Positions 1 to 8,684 of a stretch of DNA of 64,000 nt are shown here, in pieces. Source of the stretch: Pseudomonas mendocina (GTDB lineage Bacteria > Pseudomonadota > Gammaproteobacteria > Pseudomonadales > Pseudomonadaceae); assembly GCF_003008615.1 (NCBI RefSeq), contig NZ_CP027657.1, positions 248,001 to 312,000 on the forward strand, given 5' to 3'. The notes below the pieces were generated by a model, which was given only the letters and a program-made list of their open reading frames with translations, made no database searches and was not told where the DNA came from. Each line of letters starts with the position of its first letter. Position 1 is the first letter of the stretch. The position numbers and the translations under genes were made by a program.

Positions 1-703
1 CGCCACCGTGGTCACCGGCATCGGTGCCGGCTGTGAACTGGCAGGCTGCTCCCTGGTCGGCGGTGAAACTGCCGAGATGCCGGGCATGTACGAAGGCGAA
101 GACTACGACCTGGCCGGTTTCTGCGTCGGCGTAGTGGAAAAGGCCGAGATCATCGACGGCTCCAAGGTCGTCACCGGCGACACCCTGATCGCCCTGCCCT
201 CCTCCGGCCCACACTCCAACGGCTACTCGCTGATCCGCAAGATCATCGAAGTCTCCGGCGCCGACATCGAGCAAGTACAACTGGACGGCAAGGCTCTGGC
301 TGACCTGCTGATGGCGCCGACCCGCATCTACGTCAAGCCGCTGCTCAAACTGATCAAGGACACTGGCGCGGTCAAGGCCATGGCCCACATCACTGGCGGC
401 GGTCTGCTGGACAACATCCCGCGCGTACTGCCCAAAGGCGCCCAGGCCGTCATCGACGTGGCCAGCTGGACGCGCCCAGCCGTATTCGACTGGCTGCAGC
501 AACAAGGCAACGTCGACGAGCACGAGATGCACCGCGTGCTGAACTGCGGCGTCGGCATGGTCATCTGCGTGGCTCAGGATCAGGTCGAAACCGCCCTCTC
601 CAGCCTGCGTGCCAGCGGCGAAGCGCCATGGGTCATCGGCCAGATCACCGAAGCGGCAGAAGGCGCGGCCCAGGTTCAGCTGAACAACCTGAAAGCCCAC
701 TGA
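1..703 (+). CDS. purM: Phosphoribosylformylglycinamidine cyclo-ligase (AIR synthetase), 5'-truncated by window edge
   Basis: The reading frame is open from the first bases and gives the C-terminal ~233 residues of PurM, about two thirds of the ~350-residue family length; the start lies before the window. PurM uses ATP to close FGAM to AIR in cytosolic purine synthesis. The visible [11 protein letters not shown] segment, the GPHSNGYSL motif and the [13 protein letters not shown] motif are hallmarks of the PurM/SelD fold. The stop codon (701-703) overlaps the purN start as TGATG, so the two purine genes are translationally coupled. Confidence 0.97.
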   Translation, partial: ATVVTGIGAGCELAGCSLVGGETAEMPGMYEGEDYDLAGFCVGVVEKAEIIDGSKVVTGDTLIALPSSGPHSNGYSLIRKIIEVSGADIEQVQLDGKALADLLMAPTRIYVKPLLKLIKDTGAVKAMAHITGGGLLDNIPRVLPKGAQAVIDVASWTRPAVFDWLQQQGNVDEHEMHRVLNCGVGMVICVAQDQVETALSSLRASGEAPWVIGQITEAAEGAAQVQLNNLKAH

Positions 704-1347
704 TGCCCTGCAATGTCGTCGTCCTGATCTCCGGATCAGGCAGTAATCTGCAGGCGCTGATCGACAGCATCGCCCACGACGGCAACCCGGCCCGCATCGC
801 TGCGGTGGTCTGCAACCGCGCCGATGCCTTCGGCCTGGAGCGTGCGAAACAGGCCGGCATCGCCACCGAACTGCTTGATCACAAGCAGTTCGGTGGCAGA
901 GAGGCATTCGACGCAGCCCTGATCCAGGCAATCGACGCCCACCAGCCGGATCTGGTGCTGCTCGCCGGCTTCATGCGCATCCTCACGCCTGGCTTCGTCC
1001 AGCACTACAACGGCCGCCTGCTGAATATCCATCCCTCGCTGCTACCCAAGCACAAAGGTTTGCATACTCATCAGCGGGCTCTTGAGGCCGGCGACGCCGA
1101 GCACGGCTGCAGCGTGCACTTCGTCACCGAGGAACTCGATGGTGGCCCTCTGGTCGTACAAGCTGTGCTGCCGGTGAAGGCAGACGACACAGCCGAAAGC
1201 CTGGCTCGCCGCGTACACCAGCAGGAACACCGTATCTATCCGCTGGCCGTACGCTGGTTTGCCGAAGGCCGCTTGCGTCTTGGCGCTCAAGGCGCAATGC
1301 TGGATGGTAAGCCGCTGCCCGCCAGCGGCCACCCGATTCGAACCTAG
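703..1347 (+). CDS. purN: Phosphoribosylglycinamide formyltransferase
   Basis: 214 residues, full family length. PurN transfers the formyl group of 10-formyl-THF to GAR in purine synthesis. The N-terminal VVLISGSGSNLQALID motif binds the substrate phosphate. The formyltransferase signature is present: NIHPSLLP with the catalytic Asn and His, and a downstream Asp in the EELDGGP segment. I chose the ATG at 703 because it overlaps the purM stop and begins the conserved domain; an upstream in-frame extension would run back into purM. purM-purN is a classic operon pair. Confidence 0.97.
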   Translation: MPCNVVVLISGSGSNLQALIDSIAHDGNPARIAAVVCNRADAFGLERAKQAGIATELLDHKQFGGREAFDAALIQAIDAHQPDLVLLAGFMRILTPGFVQHYNGRLLNIHPSLLPKHKGLHTHQRALEAGDAEHGCSVHFVTEELDGGPLVVQAVLPVKADDTAESLARRVHQQEHRIYPLAVRWFAEGRLRLGAQGAMLDGKPLPASGHPIRT

Positions 1348-1355
1348 GAGACTCT

Positions 1356-2072
1356 ATGCGTCGTGCCCTGCTGCTCGCCCTGACTCTGTTCAGCCTGCCC
1401 GCCCTTGCCGATGAACTGCAGCCCTTCTCTGCCAGCTACACCGCTGACTGGAAGCAGTTGCCGGTCAGCGGTAGCGCCGAGCGCAGCCTCAAGCGCGAGG
1501 ACGACGGCCGCTGGACGCTCAACTTCGAAGCCTCGATGCTCGTCGCCGGCCTCACCGAAGAAAGTACCTTTCGCGTCGACAACCAGGTCTTGCTGCCACT
1601 GACCTACCGCCTCAACCGCAGTGGCCTGGGCAAAGGCAAGAAGGTCGAGCAGGACTTCGACTGGGAGCAAAAGCAGGTGATCGGTACGGATCGTGGTGAC
1701 GCCGTGCGCCTCCCGCTCAACCGTGGCCTGCTGGACAAGTCGACCTACCAGATCGCCCTGCAACAGGACGTCGCTGCCGGCAAGAAGAGCGTCAGCTATC
1801 AGGTGGTCGACGGTGACGAGATCGAAACCTATGACTTCCGCGTGCTGGGCGAAGAAGTAGTGCGCACCAAGGCCGGCCTGATCGACGCAATCAAGGTCGA
1901 GCGCGTACGCGACCCCACGCAAAGCACCCGCAAGACCGTTCTGTGGTTCGCCAAGGATTGGGGCCACCTGCTGGTTCGCCTGCATCAGGTGGAAACCGAC
2001 GGCAAGGAATACCAGATCATGCTCAAGGAGGGCACGGTCGACGGCAAGGCGGTGGAAGGTCGTCGCGACTGA
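1356..2072 (+). CDS. DUF3108 domain-containing exported protein
   Basis: 238 residues. Residues 1-18 form a signal peptide (MRRALLLALTLFSLPALA, cleavage before DELQ), so the protein is probably periplasmic. The rest matches the DUF3108 pattern: an N-terminal PFSASYTADW segment, beta-rich repeats, and a C-terminal WFAKDWGHLLVRL segment. Its function is unknown. A good ribosome site (AGGAG) precedes the ATG by a few bases, and the gene starts 8 bases after purN, so it is probably cotranscribed with purMN. The purM-purN-DUF3108 order is conserved in Pseudomonas. A terminator follows at 2086-2113. Confidence 0.85.
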   Translation: MRRALLLALTLFSLPALADELQPFSASYTADWKQLPVSGSAERSLKREDDGRWTLNFEASMLVAGLTEESTFRVDNQVLLPLTYRLNRSGLGKGKKVEQDFDWEQKQVIGTDRGDAVRLPLNRGLLDKSTYQIALQQDVAAGKKSVSYQVVDGDEIETYDFRVLGEEVVRTKAGLIDAIKVERVRDPTQSTRKTVLWFAKDWGHLLVRLHQVETDGKEYQIMLKEGTVDGKAVEGRRD

Positions 2073-2085
2073 TCCACAAGCAAAC

Positions 2086-2113
2086 GAAAAACCGGGCCAA
2101 CGCCCGGTTTTTT
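2086..2113 (+). terminator. Rho-independent terminator after purMN-DUF3108
   Basis: Stem ACCGGGC (2091-2097) and GCCCGGT (2102-2108) with a four-base loop, A-run before and a T-run after. It ends the purM-purN-DUF3108 transcript. Confidence 0.88.
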
Positions 2114-2150
2114 ATTGCCCGCCGCAAACGTTGACAGACAGCTCAGTTAC

Positions 2151-2290
2151 GTAGGGTGCGCCGTGCGCACCAAAGACATTTCGGTGCGCACAACCTGGGC
2201 GGCCACGCGCGCGCCTACAAAGGCCATCCGTGGCAGGTATTACGCCTTATCAGATCGACATCAGGCCAACGCCCGACATTTCATTCGCCA
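2151..2290. repeat. Dispersed intergenic repeat, long copy (hairpin GGTGCGC/GCGCACC)
   Basis: Begins with GTAGGGTGCGC. It contains a perfect 7-bp stem (2155-2161 with 2165-2171, loop CGT) and a second GGTGCGCAC further on. The block CCTGGGCGGC...CTACAAAGGCCATCCG, with a degenerate tail, recurs at 61959-62070. Shorter copies of the hairpin lie at 15331, 32737 and 43724. No protein is encoded here. Confidence 0.75.
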
Positions 2291-2321
2291 TAGACGCTGA
2301 CAGACAGCGCCCCATGGCTTC

Positions 2322-3530
2322 TCAGTCCTGGCTTACCGCGCCGATCTTGTGAATCGACAGGTCAGCACCGTTGTACTCCTCCTCCTGGCTCAGACGAATG
2401 CCCAGCGAGACCTTGAGCAGGCCATACACCAGAAAACCACCCAACAACGCCACCGCCACGCCCAGCGCGGTACCGATCAACTGACTGGCCAGGCTCACAC
2501 CGCCCAGACCGCCGAGAGCCTGCATCCCGAAGATACCGCAGGCAATCCCACCCCAGATGCCGCACAAGCCATGTAGCGGCCAGACACCCAGCACATCGTC
2601 GATCTTCCACTTCACCTGCGTGGCGGTGAATGCCCAGACGAACAGCGCACCGGCCACGGCGCCGGTCACCAGCGCGCCAATCGGATGCATCAGATCGGAG
2701 CCGGCGCAGATCGCCACCAGGCCGGCCAACGGCCCGTTGTGCAGAAAGCCCGGGTCATTACGCCCTACCAGCAGCGCCGCGACGGTTCCGCCGACCATGG
2801 CCATCAGCGAGTTGACCGCCACCAGACCGCTGACACCTTCGAGCGTCTGCGCACTCATCACGTTGAAGCCGAACCAGCCGATGATCAGGATCCACGACCC
2901 CAACGCCAGAAACGGAATGTTCGACGGCGCCATGGCAACCAGTTTGCCGTCACGATAACGGCCATTGCGACGACCAAGCAGCAACACGGCGCCAAACGCC
3001 AGCCAGCCGCCCATGGCATGTACCACCACGGAACCGGCGAAATCATGGAAGCCGGCGCCGAAACGCGCTTCGAGCCAGGCCTGCAAGCCGTAGTTGCCGT
3101 TCCAGATCATGCCTTCGAAGAAGGGATAGACGAATGCCACGATCAACGCCGTGGCGCAGAGCTGCGGACCGAACTTGGCACGTTCGGCGATGCCACCAGA
3201 GATGATCGCCGGAATCGCCGCGGCAAAGGTCAGCAGGAAGAAGAACTTCACCAGCCCATAACCGTGGTTCTCGGTAAGCACTGCAGCCGGCTCGAGGAAG
3301 TTGATGCCGTAGGCGATCCAGTAGCCGATGAAGAAATAGGCCAGGGCCGAGATGGCAAAGTCGGAAAGGATCTTCGACAAGGCATTGACCTGGTTCTTCT
3401 GCCGCACCGTACCGACCTCGAGAAAGGCGAAGCCCGCGTGCATAGCCAGTACCATGATCGCACCCAGCAGAATGAACAGGGTATTGGAACCGTGGATCAA
3501 AGTGGCCACGGCACTGTTGATGTTTTCCAT
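2322..3530 (-). CDS. amt: Ammonium transporter (Amt/MEP family)
   Basis: 402 residues, multi-spanning inner-membrane channel of the Amt family that moves NH4+/NH3 into the cell. Family features seen: the FLEVGTVRQKN segment after the first helix, ISGGIAERAKF, Asp163 in FHDFAGS, and the twin pore histidines His171 (VVHAMGG) and His320 (LHGLCGIWGG). The AGSDLMHPIGALVTG segment also fits. Usual start ATG; the ribosome site is weak (GGAG about 12 bases upstream). There is no glnK next door, unlike the glnK-amtB operon, and I found no convincing sigma-54 site upstream. This is probably a secondary Amt paralogue. Confidence 0.93.
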   Translation of the reverse strand: MENINSAVATLIHGSNTLFILLGAIMVLAMHAGFAFLEVGTVRQKNQVNALSKILSDFAISALAYFFIGYWIAYGINFLEPAAVLTENHGYGLVKFFFLLTFAAAIPAIISGGIAERAKFGPQLCATALIVAFVYPFFEGMIWNGNYGLQAWLEARFGAGFHDFAGSVVVHAMGGWLAFGAVLLLGRRNGRYRDGKLVAMAPSNIPFLALGSWILIIGWFGFNVMSAQTLEGVSGLVAVNSLMAMVGGTVAALLVGRNDPGFLHNGPLAGLVAICAGSDLMHPIGALVTGAVAGALFVWAFTATQVKWKIDDVLGVWPLHGLCGIWGGIACGIFGMQALGGLGGVSLASQLIGTALGVAVALLGGFLVYGLLKVSLGIRLSQEEEYNGADLSIHKIGAVSQD

Positions 3531-3900
3531 CTAGGAAGGACACTCCGGCAGTGAAGAAAAAGCACCAAACGAAGGCACATCAATGGCTTTCTGCACCGCA
3601 ATGCAGCAGACATTTGAAAGATGCCCTCGAACGCACCGGCAGGAGGCTCCAGAATGGCGCATCCAGAAACCGGAAATTTGGTATTTATTTCTTATAAATT
3701 AATGAGTTATTCATCATGCGCGCCATCCTGGGCCAACCTCGAAAGGCACCATCACAGAGCACCCAACGAGCGTCACGCACCAGCAAAATGCAAGCGCTGT
3801 ACCAAACGCCAACACGGTCACTTTCAGACTATTCTTGTGGAACCCTGGCGCTCCAGCGCACTCGTAAGGCATACATACTCAACGCAGAGGATTGCTCACC
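3531..3900. other. 370-base divergent intergenic region (amt / YqjD-like operon)
   Basis: No supported gene. It contains an A+T-rich tract around 3675-3715 and, near its right end, the regulatory region of the downstream operon. No sigma-54 consensus (GG-N10-GC with flanks) was found on the amt side. Confidence 0.5.
3840..3867 (+). promoter_or_regulatory. Possible extracytoplasmic-stress (AlgU-like) promoter
   Basis: GAACCC (3840-3845), 16-base spacer, TCGTAA (3862-3867). This resembles the GAACTT-N16/17-TCTGA pattern of AlgU/sigma-E promoters and would give a leader of about 30 bases before the ATG at 3901. The match is imperfect and no other evidence supports it. Confidence 0.25.
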
Positions 3901-4218
3901 ATGGCACGTAAAGCCGCTACTCCAAGCACCAAGGACGCCCTGCTGGACGAATTCCAGGCTCTGGTCAGCGACACCGAGAAACTCCTCCAGCACTCCGCCA
4001 GCCTGGCCGGCGAGCAAGCCGAGGCACTGCGCGACGATATCCGCAGCAGCCTGGGTCGCGCTCGTGAAACCCTGCACAACGCCGAAGCCGGCCTGCGCGA
4101 ACAGGGCAAGATCGCCGTCGATGCCACCGAGGATTACGTACACAAACATCCTTGGCAGGCGCTGGGTCTTTCGGCCGCCGTTGGCCTGGTGCTCGGCCTG
4201 CTGATCAGCCGACGTTGA
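3901..4218 (+). CDS. DUF883 family protein (YqjD/ElaB-like), C-tail-anchored
   Basis: 105 residues. A hydrophilic, helical N-terminal part (residues 1-80) is followed by KHPWQALGLSAAVGLVLGLLISRR, a C-terminal membrane anchor with the GxxxGxLxxRR ending typical of DUF883. E. coli YqjD and ElaB of this family are inner-membrane anchored, bind ribosomes in stationary phase and respond to stress. I chose ATG 3901 over an upstream TTG because AGAGG sits ten bases before it and the family N-terminus starts there. The stop overlaps the next gene's TTG, so this is the first gene of a three-gene coupled operon. Confidence 0.88.
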   Translation: MARKAATPSTKDALLDEFQALVSDTEKLLQHSASLAGEQAEALRDDIRSSLGRARETLHNAEAGLREQGKIAVDATEDYVHKHPWQALGLSAAVGLVLGLLISRR

Positions 4219-4586
4219 CAACGCCCATCTCCAACGGGCCATCGCCACGGCGCCTGGGAGCAGCCCTGCTGGGCTTGCTCCAAGGCCACGTGGCGCTGCT
4301 GGCCCACGAACTCGAAGACCAGCGCAACCAGGCATTGCGGGCCCTGCTTCTGGGCGGGCTGTGCCTGGCTTTCGCCCTGCTCCTGCTGATTGGCCTTTCC
4401 GCCCTGCTGCTGATCATCTACTGGGACAGTCATCGCTTGGCGGTAGCTACAGGCCTGTGCCTGTTCTATGGCTTCGGCCTGCTGGGCTGCGGCACTTGGC
4501 TGCTACTCAGCCTGCGCAACGCAGCGCCCCCCTTCAGCGCCAGCCTCGAAGAACTGCAACGCGACCGCGAGCAACTACTGCCATGA
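4215..4586 (+). CDS. Phage-holin-family membrane protein (YqjE-like)
   Basis: 123 residues from a TTG start that overlaps the previous stop (TTGA). The N-terminal part contains an amphipathic segment ending in LLAHELEDQR; two long hydrophobic hairpin helices follow at roughly residues 50-75 and 80-105. This is the architecture of the YqjE / 'putative Actinobacterial Holin-X' family, whose role is unknown; despite the family name there is no phage context here. Upstream in-frame codons would extend back into the DUF883 gene. The stop overlaps the next ATG as ATGA. Confidence 0.8.
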   Translation: MTTPISNGPSPRRLGAALLGLLQGHVALLAHELEDQRNQALRALLLGGLCLAFALLLLIGLSALLLIIYWDSHRLAVATGLCLFYGFGLLGCGTWLLLSLRNAAPPFSASLEELQRDREQLLP

Positions 4587-4885
4587 CGACTCCCATCCTG
4601 CCCCCCGGTGCCTCACGCCGCGAATTGCGCAAGGCCGTACTGCGCATGCGCCTGGAAATGCACCGCCAGGAGCTTCGCCATGAAGTGCTGCAGATCACTC
4701 AACCACTCAAGCAGGTGCGCGACTATGGCCAGCGCCTGCGCCAGGGCAATGCACCATTTCTGCTCACCGGTGGTGCACTGGCTTTGGCTGGGTTGCTCGG
4801 CGGCAAGCGAGGCTGGCGGCGCTGGCTACGCCTGGCACTGATCATCGCGCCACTCCTCCGGCGCCGGCAAAGCGGCATCGACTGA
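4583..4885 (+). CDS. YqjK-like small membrane-associated protein
   Basis: 100 residues, very basic. The N-terminal half is a charged helix (RRELRKAVLRMRLEMHRQELRHEV); a hydrophobic stretch follows at about residues 60-75 (FLLTGGALALAGLLGG), then a basic tail. Position after yqjD/yqjE-like genes and overall character match YqjK, a protein of unknown function. The ATG overlaps the preceding stop (ATGA), implying coupled translation. Sequence similarity to E. coli YqjK cannot be measured here, so the name rests mainly on context. Confidence 0.7.
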   Translation: MTTPILPPGASRRELRKAVLRMRLEMHRQELRHEVLQITQPLKQVRDYGQRLRQGNAPFLLTGGALALAGLLGGKRGWRRWLRLALIIAPLLRRRQSGID

Positions 4886-4985
4886 GTACGACATTGGTCT
4901 AGACCTTGGCTGGCCGCAATCTTGCTAGGTTGAGCTGTCAAACCGCCACGTTGGCGGATCAACCGCTCGCTGCTAAGGATTCCAG

Positions 4986-6149
4986 GTGCTCGACGGACTG
5001 CCGTTTGCCGTCTTCCAACCCTTCATCGACACCGCCACCGGTCGTATCGCGGGTGTCGAGGCGCTGGCTCGACTGCGCGATGGCAATGGCCAGGCTCATT
5101 CGGCCGGGCCGCTTTTCGCCGATCCGAAAACCCCACCCGCCGCGCTGCGCCGCCTCGACCGCCAAGTGCGCGAAGATGCCCTGAGCCGTTTCCATCAGGC
5201 ACCGTCCGACTGGTTCCTCAGCCTCAACATATCACCACGCTGGATCAGCCGCCTGCGCCCGGCGCAGCCTTTGCCCAGCCTGATTCAACTGCAGCGCAGC
5301 GGCATCGATCCAGCGCGCATTGTCTTCGAGATCACCGAACTCGGCGGCGCCAGCCAGCGCCTTCCCGACGTGGTGTCGCGCTACCGCGAAGCCGGTGCGC
5401 GCATCGCCATCGACGATTTCGGCGCCGGCTACTCGCAGCTCGACCGTGTGTTGGCGCTGCAACCGGACATTCTCAAACTCGACATGCGCCTGTTCCAGGA
5501 GGCCGCACGTGGCGGGCCGAGCGGCGAAGTGGTGAAGGCACTGGCGCAGATGGCGGAAAAGACCGGCTGCTGGATCATCGCCGAGGGTGTGGAAACCGAA
5601 GCCGAGCTGAACTTCGCCCTGGAGTGCGGTGCCCGCTACGTGCAGGGCTTCCTGTTCGCCAAGCCAGAAGAAGCGCTGTTCGCCAGCGATGCCTTCGTCG
5701 GGCGTTTCGCCCGTCTGCGTGACAGTTACGTGCAGCAGAAACTCGCCGAGCGCGCACGCCTGGTCAGCCTGCGCCAACAACTGGCGGAACTGATGAGCGA
5801 ACTCAGGCTGTGGGCCGAAAGCGGCGCGCCAGCAACCAGCCTGAAAGCTCCGGACAATTACCCCTGGTTGCTGCGCATCTATCAATGCGACCGCCACGGC
5901 ACCCAGCTCACGCCGAACCTGGAATGGCGCAAGCAGAGCTGGCAGGCCGATGACCGCTACCTCGGGCACAACTGGTCATGGCGCCCTTACTTCTATCAAT
6001 TGCTTGCAGAAGGTTGGGAAGAACGTCGCCTGACACTGTCCACCACCTACCGCGACGCCACCAGCAACCAATACTGCCTGACCGCCGGCCAGTTCATCGA
6101 CAACGGCCGCCGCCTGCTGCTGGTCGATATCGACGCCGCGGGCCTTTAG
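4986..6149 (+). CDS. EAL-domain cyclic-di-GMP phosphodiesterase with C-terminal PAS-like domain
   Basis: 387 residues from GTG, with AAGGA seven bases before. Residues 1-240 are an EAL domain that retains the catalytic set: Glu25 (EAL), Asn81, Glu115/Glu118, Asp143-Asp144 (DDFGAGYS), Lys164, Glu200 and Glu203 (AEGVE), Gln220. The domain should therefore hydrolyse c-di-GMP to pGpG. There is no GGDEF partner and no membrane segment, so the protein is cytosolic. Residues ~245-275 form a charged helix linker. Residues ~280-387 (PWLLRIYQCDRHG..., DNGRRLLLVDIDA) look like the PAS/Cache-type C-terminal domain of B. subtilis YkuI; that assignment is tentative. The gene is monocistronic or leads into dgt, 72 bases on. 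Confidence 0.9.
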   Translation: MLDGLPFAVFQPFIDTATGRIAGVEALARLRDGNGQAHSAGPLFADPKTPPAALRRLDRQVREDALSRFHQAPSDWFLSLNISPRWISRLRPAQPLPSLIQLQRSGIDPARIVFEITELGGASQRLPDVVSRYREAGARIAIDDFGAGYSQLDRVLALQPDILKLDMRLFQEAARGGPSGEVVKALAQMAEKTGCWIIAEGVETEAELNFALECGARYVQGFLFAKPEEALFASDAFVGRFARLRDSYVQQKLAERARLVSLRQQLAELMSELRLWAESGAPATSLKAPDNYPWLLRIYQCDRHGTQLTPNLEWRKQSWQADDRYLGHNWSWRPYFYQLLAEGWEERRLTLSTTYRDATSNQYCLTAGQFIDNGRRLLLVDIDAAGL

Positions 6150-6221
6150 GCAACCCAGGCTTGCAGGCTGCTGCCCGAACACCCAAGCTAGGGGCCTGGA
6201 TCAACCCGGCGAGGATCGGCC

Positions 6222-7553
6222 TTGGATTGGCACACCCTGCTCACCCGTGAACGTCTCGGCAAGCCCGCACCCAGCTCGGCAGAACTGGGGCGTAGCCCCT
6301 TCCACAAGGATCACGACCGCATCATCTTCTCTGGCGCCTTCCGCCGCCTGGGCCGCAAGACCCAGGTGCACCCGGTGTCGAGCAACGACCACATTCATAC
6401 CCGCCTGACCCATTCGCTGGAGGTCAGCTGCGTTGGCCGCTCGCTGGCCATGCGCGTCGGTGAGATGCTGCGCGACGACCTGCCGGACTGGTGTACACCG
6501 AGCGATCTGGGCATGGTCGTACAGTCGGCCTGTCTGGCCCACGACATCGGCAATCCTCCCTTCGGTCACTCCGGCGAGGACGCCATTCGCCACTGGTTCC
6601 AGCAGGCTGCCGGCCGCGGTTGGCTGGACGCTATGAGCGACGCCGAGCGCTCCGACTTTCTCAATTTCGAAGGTAATGCCCAGGGCTTTCGCGTGCTCAC
6701 GCAACTGGAGTACCACCAGTTCGATGGCGGTACGCGGCTGACCTACGCCACTCTCGGCACCTACCTGAAATACCCCTGGACAGCCCGCCACGCAGAAGCG
6801 CTGGGCTACAAAAAACACAAGTTCGGCTGCTACCAGAGCGAACTGCCATTGCTCGAGCAGATCGCCGCCAAGCTGGAACTGCCGCAACTGGAAGCACAGC
6901 GTTGGGCGCGTCACCCACTGGTTTACCTGATGGAGGCGGCGGACGACATCTGCTACGGCCTGATCGACCTGGAAGACGGCGTGGAGATGGAGCTGCTCGA
7001 TTACAGCGAAGTGGAAGCGCTACTGCTCGATCTGGTCGGCGACGACCTGCCGGAAACCTACCGCCAGCTTGGCCCCAAGGATTCGCGTCGGCGCAAACTG
7101 GCGATTCTGCGCGGCAAGGCCATCGAGCACCTGACCAATGCCGCCGCTGGCGCCTTCGTCGAGCAGCAGCATGACCTGCTTGCCGGCCGCCTGCAGGGCG
7201 ATCTGGTCGAGCACATGCATGGCGCAGCGAAACACTGCGTGCAGAGCGCCAAGTCGCTGGCCCGGGAAAAGATCTTCCACGACAAGCGCAAGACCCTGCA
7301 TGAGATTGGCGCCTACACCACCCTGGAGATCCTGCTCAACGCCTTCTGCGGTGCGGTGCTGGAACAACACGGCGGACGTGCGCCATCGTTCAAGCATCGT
7401 CGCATCCTCGACCTGCTCAGCTACTACGCTCCCGAACCGGGCTGGCCGCTGTACCGCTCGTTCATGCGCGTGATCGACTTCATCGCCGGCATGACCGACA
7501 GCTACGCTACGGAAATGGCGAGGGAGATGACCGGACGTTCCGTAAACCCATGA
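6222..7553 (+). CDS. dgt: Deoxyguanosinetriphosphate triphosphohydrolase-like HD protein
   Basis: 443 residues, HD-superfamily dNTP triphosphohydrolase that converts dNTP to deoxynucleoside plus tripolyphosphate. Metal-binding histidine and HD motifs are visible: RLTHSLEV (first His), [16 protein letters not shown] (HD) and later an Asp in [15 protein letters not shown]. The start is TTG at 6222, six bases after GAGGA, giving [13 protein letters not shown], which matches the N-terminus of the P. aeruginosa homologue as I recall it. There is no comparable ATG upstream. The stop overlaps the next gene's ATG (ATGA). Confidence 0.93.
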   Translation: MDWHTLLTRERLGKPAPSSAELGRSPFHKDHDRIIFSGAFRRLGRKTQVHPVSSNDHIHTRLTHSLEVSCVGRSLAMRVGEMLRDDLPDWCTPSDLGMVVQSACLAHDIGNPPFGHSGEDAIRHWFQQAAGRGWLDAMSDAERSDFLNFEGNAQGFRVLTQLEYHQFDGGTRLTYATLGTYLKYPWTARHAEALGYKKHKFGCYQSELPLLEQIAAKLELPQLEAQRWARHPLVYLMEAADDICYGLIDLEDGVEMELLDYSEVEALLLDLVGDDLPETYRQLGPKDSRRRKLAILRGKAIEHLTNAAAGAFVEQQHDLLAGRLQGDLVEHMHGAAKHCVQSAKSLAREKIFHDKRKTLHEIGAYTTLEILLNAFCGAVLEQHGGRAPSFKHRRILDLLSYYAPEPGWPLYRSFMRVIDFIAGMTDSYATEMAREMTGRSVNP

Positions 7554-8614
7554 AAACGCTGATTCGCAACAGCTTCACCTGGCATGCCGGGCCACCGGCC
7601 TGGGGGCCGGCGGTGGTCGCCGGGCTAGGCTGTGCCCTGCCGCTGTTGCTCGGACTGACCACCGCGCACAGCGGTTTTCTCTGGGCCTCGGCAGGCGCTT
7701 TCCAGGCCGCACAGGCCAACCCGCTGCACCGCTTCGGCATGCTGCGCATGCTGCTGCTCACCGGTCTCGGCGCCTGCAGCGCCGGCCTCGGTTTCTGGGC
7801 TGGCAGCCACCCGCTGATCAGTCTGAGTATCTTCGCTGCCTTCGGCCTGCTGCTGGCCTGGCTGCAACGCTTCGGAAGCGAGGCCGGCAAACTGGGCATC
7901 GGCCTGTGTATCTGTCTATGCCTCGGCCAGGGACAGTTCGGCATCGGCAACCTGCACAATCCCTATGCGGTGGCCATGCTATTCATTCTCGGCGGACTCT
8001 GGGTGATGCTGCTGGCCTTCGGTCTGCGAGGCCTCCACGGCCTGCGCATGTGGCCGTACATGCCGCGCTTTCTTGCCATCCTCAAGGTACTCAAGCGCCA
8101 CGCGCAACGCCTGCCACGCCAGCAATGGCGTCTGCATGCCCTGGCATGCATGCTGGCTTTCGCCGCATCGGGGCTGATCGTCAACCTGGCCGGATTGTCA
8201 CGTGGTTACTGGCTGACCCTGACGGTGATCAGCACCTTGCAACTGGAGTTCCAGGGCAGCCTGGTGCGTGCCCTGCAAGCCAGCCTGGCCAGTCTGGCTG
8301 CTGCTGGTTTGCTGATCCTCTTCGGCCACAGCCTGCAAAGCCCACCGATGATGGTGATGACCCTGCTGGTACTGGTGACCCTCAGCCGTGCGTTGCAGGC
8401 CAATCACTATGGGCTTTTCGTGCTGCAGACCACGCTGTGCTTCGTACTGCTGGCCGAGAGCCTGGCACATGACTGGCACCTGGCCGAGGTACGTCTGCTC
8501 AACGCCCTGATTGGCGTCGCCCTGACCCTGACGGTGGCCTTGCTGGTACATGGGCTGCGCCTGCAGCTGAACAAATCGAGCAAGAACGAGGACGGTTCAC
8601 AGCAGCCTTTATAG
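7550..8614 (+). CDS. FUSC-family inner-membrane protein
   Basis: 354 residues, translationally coupled to dgt by ATGA. Two blocks of hydrophobic helices (residues ~20-160 and ~200-340) flank a basic cytoplasmic stretch ([19 protein letters not shown]). The second block with [14 protein letters not shown] followed by [15 protein letters not shown] is the signature of FUSC/aromatic-acid-exporter-like permeases (YccS/AaeB type). It lacks the long cytoplasmic domain of AaeB, so it is a short version. The substrate is unknown; possible roles are export of small organic acids or envelope homeostasis. Confidence 0.75.
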   Translation: MKTLIRNSFTWHAGPPAWGPAVVAGLGCALPLLLGLTTAHSGFLWASAGAFQAAQANPLHRFGMLRMLLLTGLGACSAGLGFWAGSHPLISLSIFAAFGLLLAWLQRFGSEAGKLGIGLCICLCLGQGQFGIGNLHNPYAVAMLFILGGLWVMLLAFGLRGLHGLRMWPYMPRFLAILKVLKRHAQRLPRQQWRLHALACMLAFAASGLIVNLAGLSRGYWLTLTVISTLQLEFQGSLVRALQASLASLAAAGLLILFGHSLQSPPMMVMTLLVLVTLSRALQANHYGLFVLQTTLCFVLLAESLAHDWHLAEVRLLNALIGVALTLTVALLVHGLRLQLNKSSKNEDGSQQPL

Positions 8615-8684
8615 CGTTTCGGCAGATTCGCTCACTCTTCACTATGCTGTTGGAGCCTGCAGCGCCAGCAAGGAGTGACGTGCG

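Noticed and set aside
3541..3720. Sigma-54 promoter for amt
   Set aside because: No GG-N10-GC pair with adequate flanking consensus was found on the minus strand.
4215..4586. Phage remnant suggested by the 'holin' family name
   Set aside because: The gene is part of a YqjDEK-like housekeeping operon; no other phage gene is nearby.
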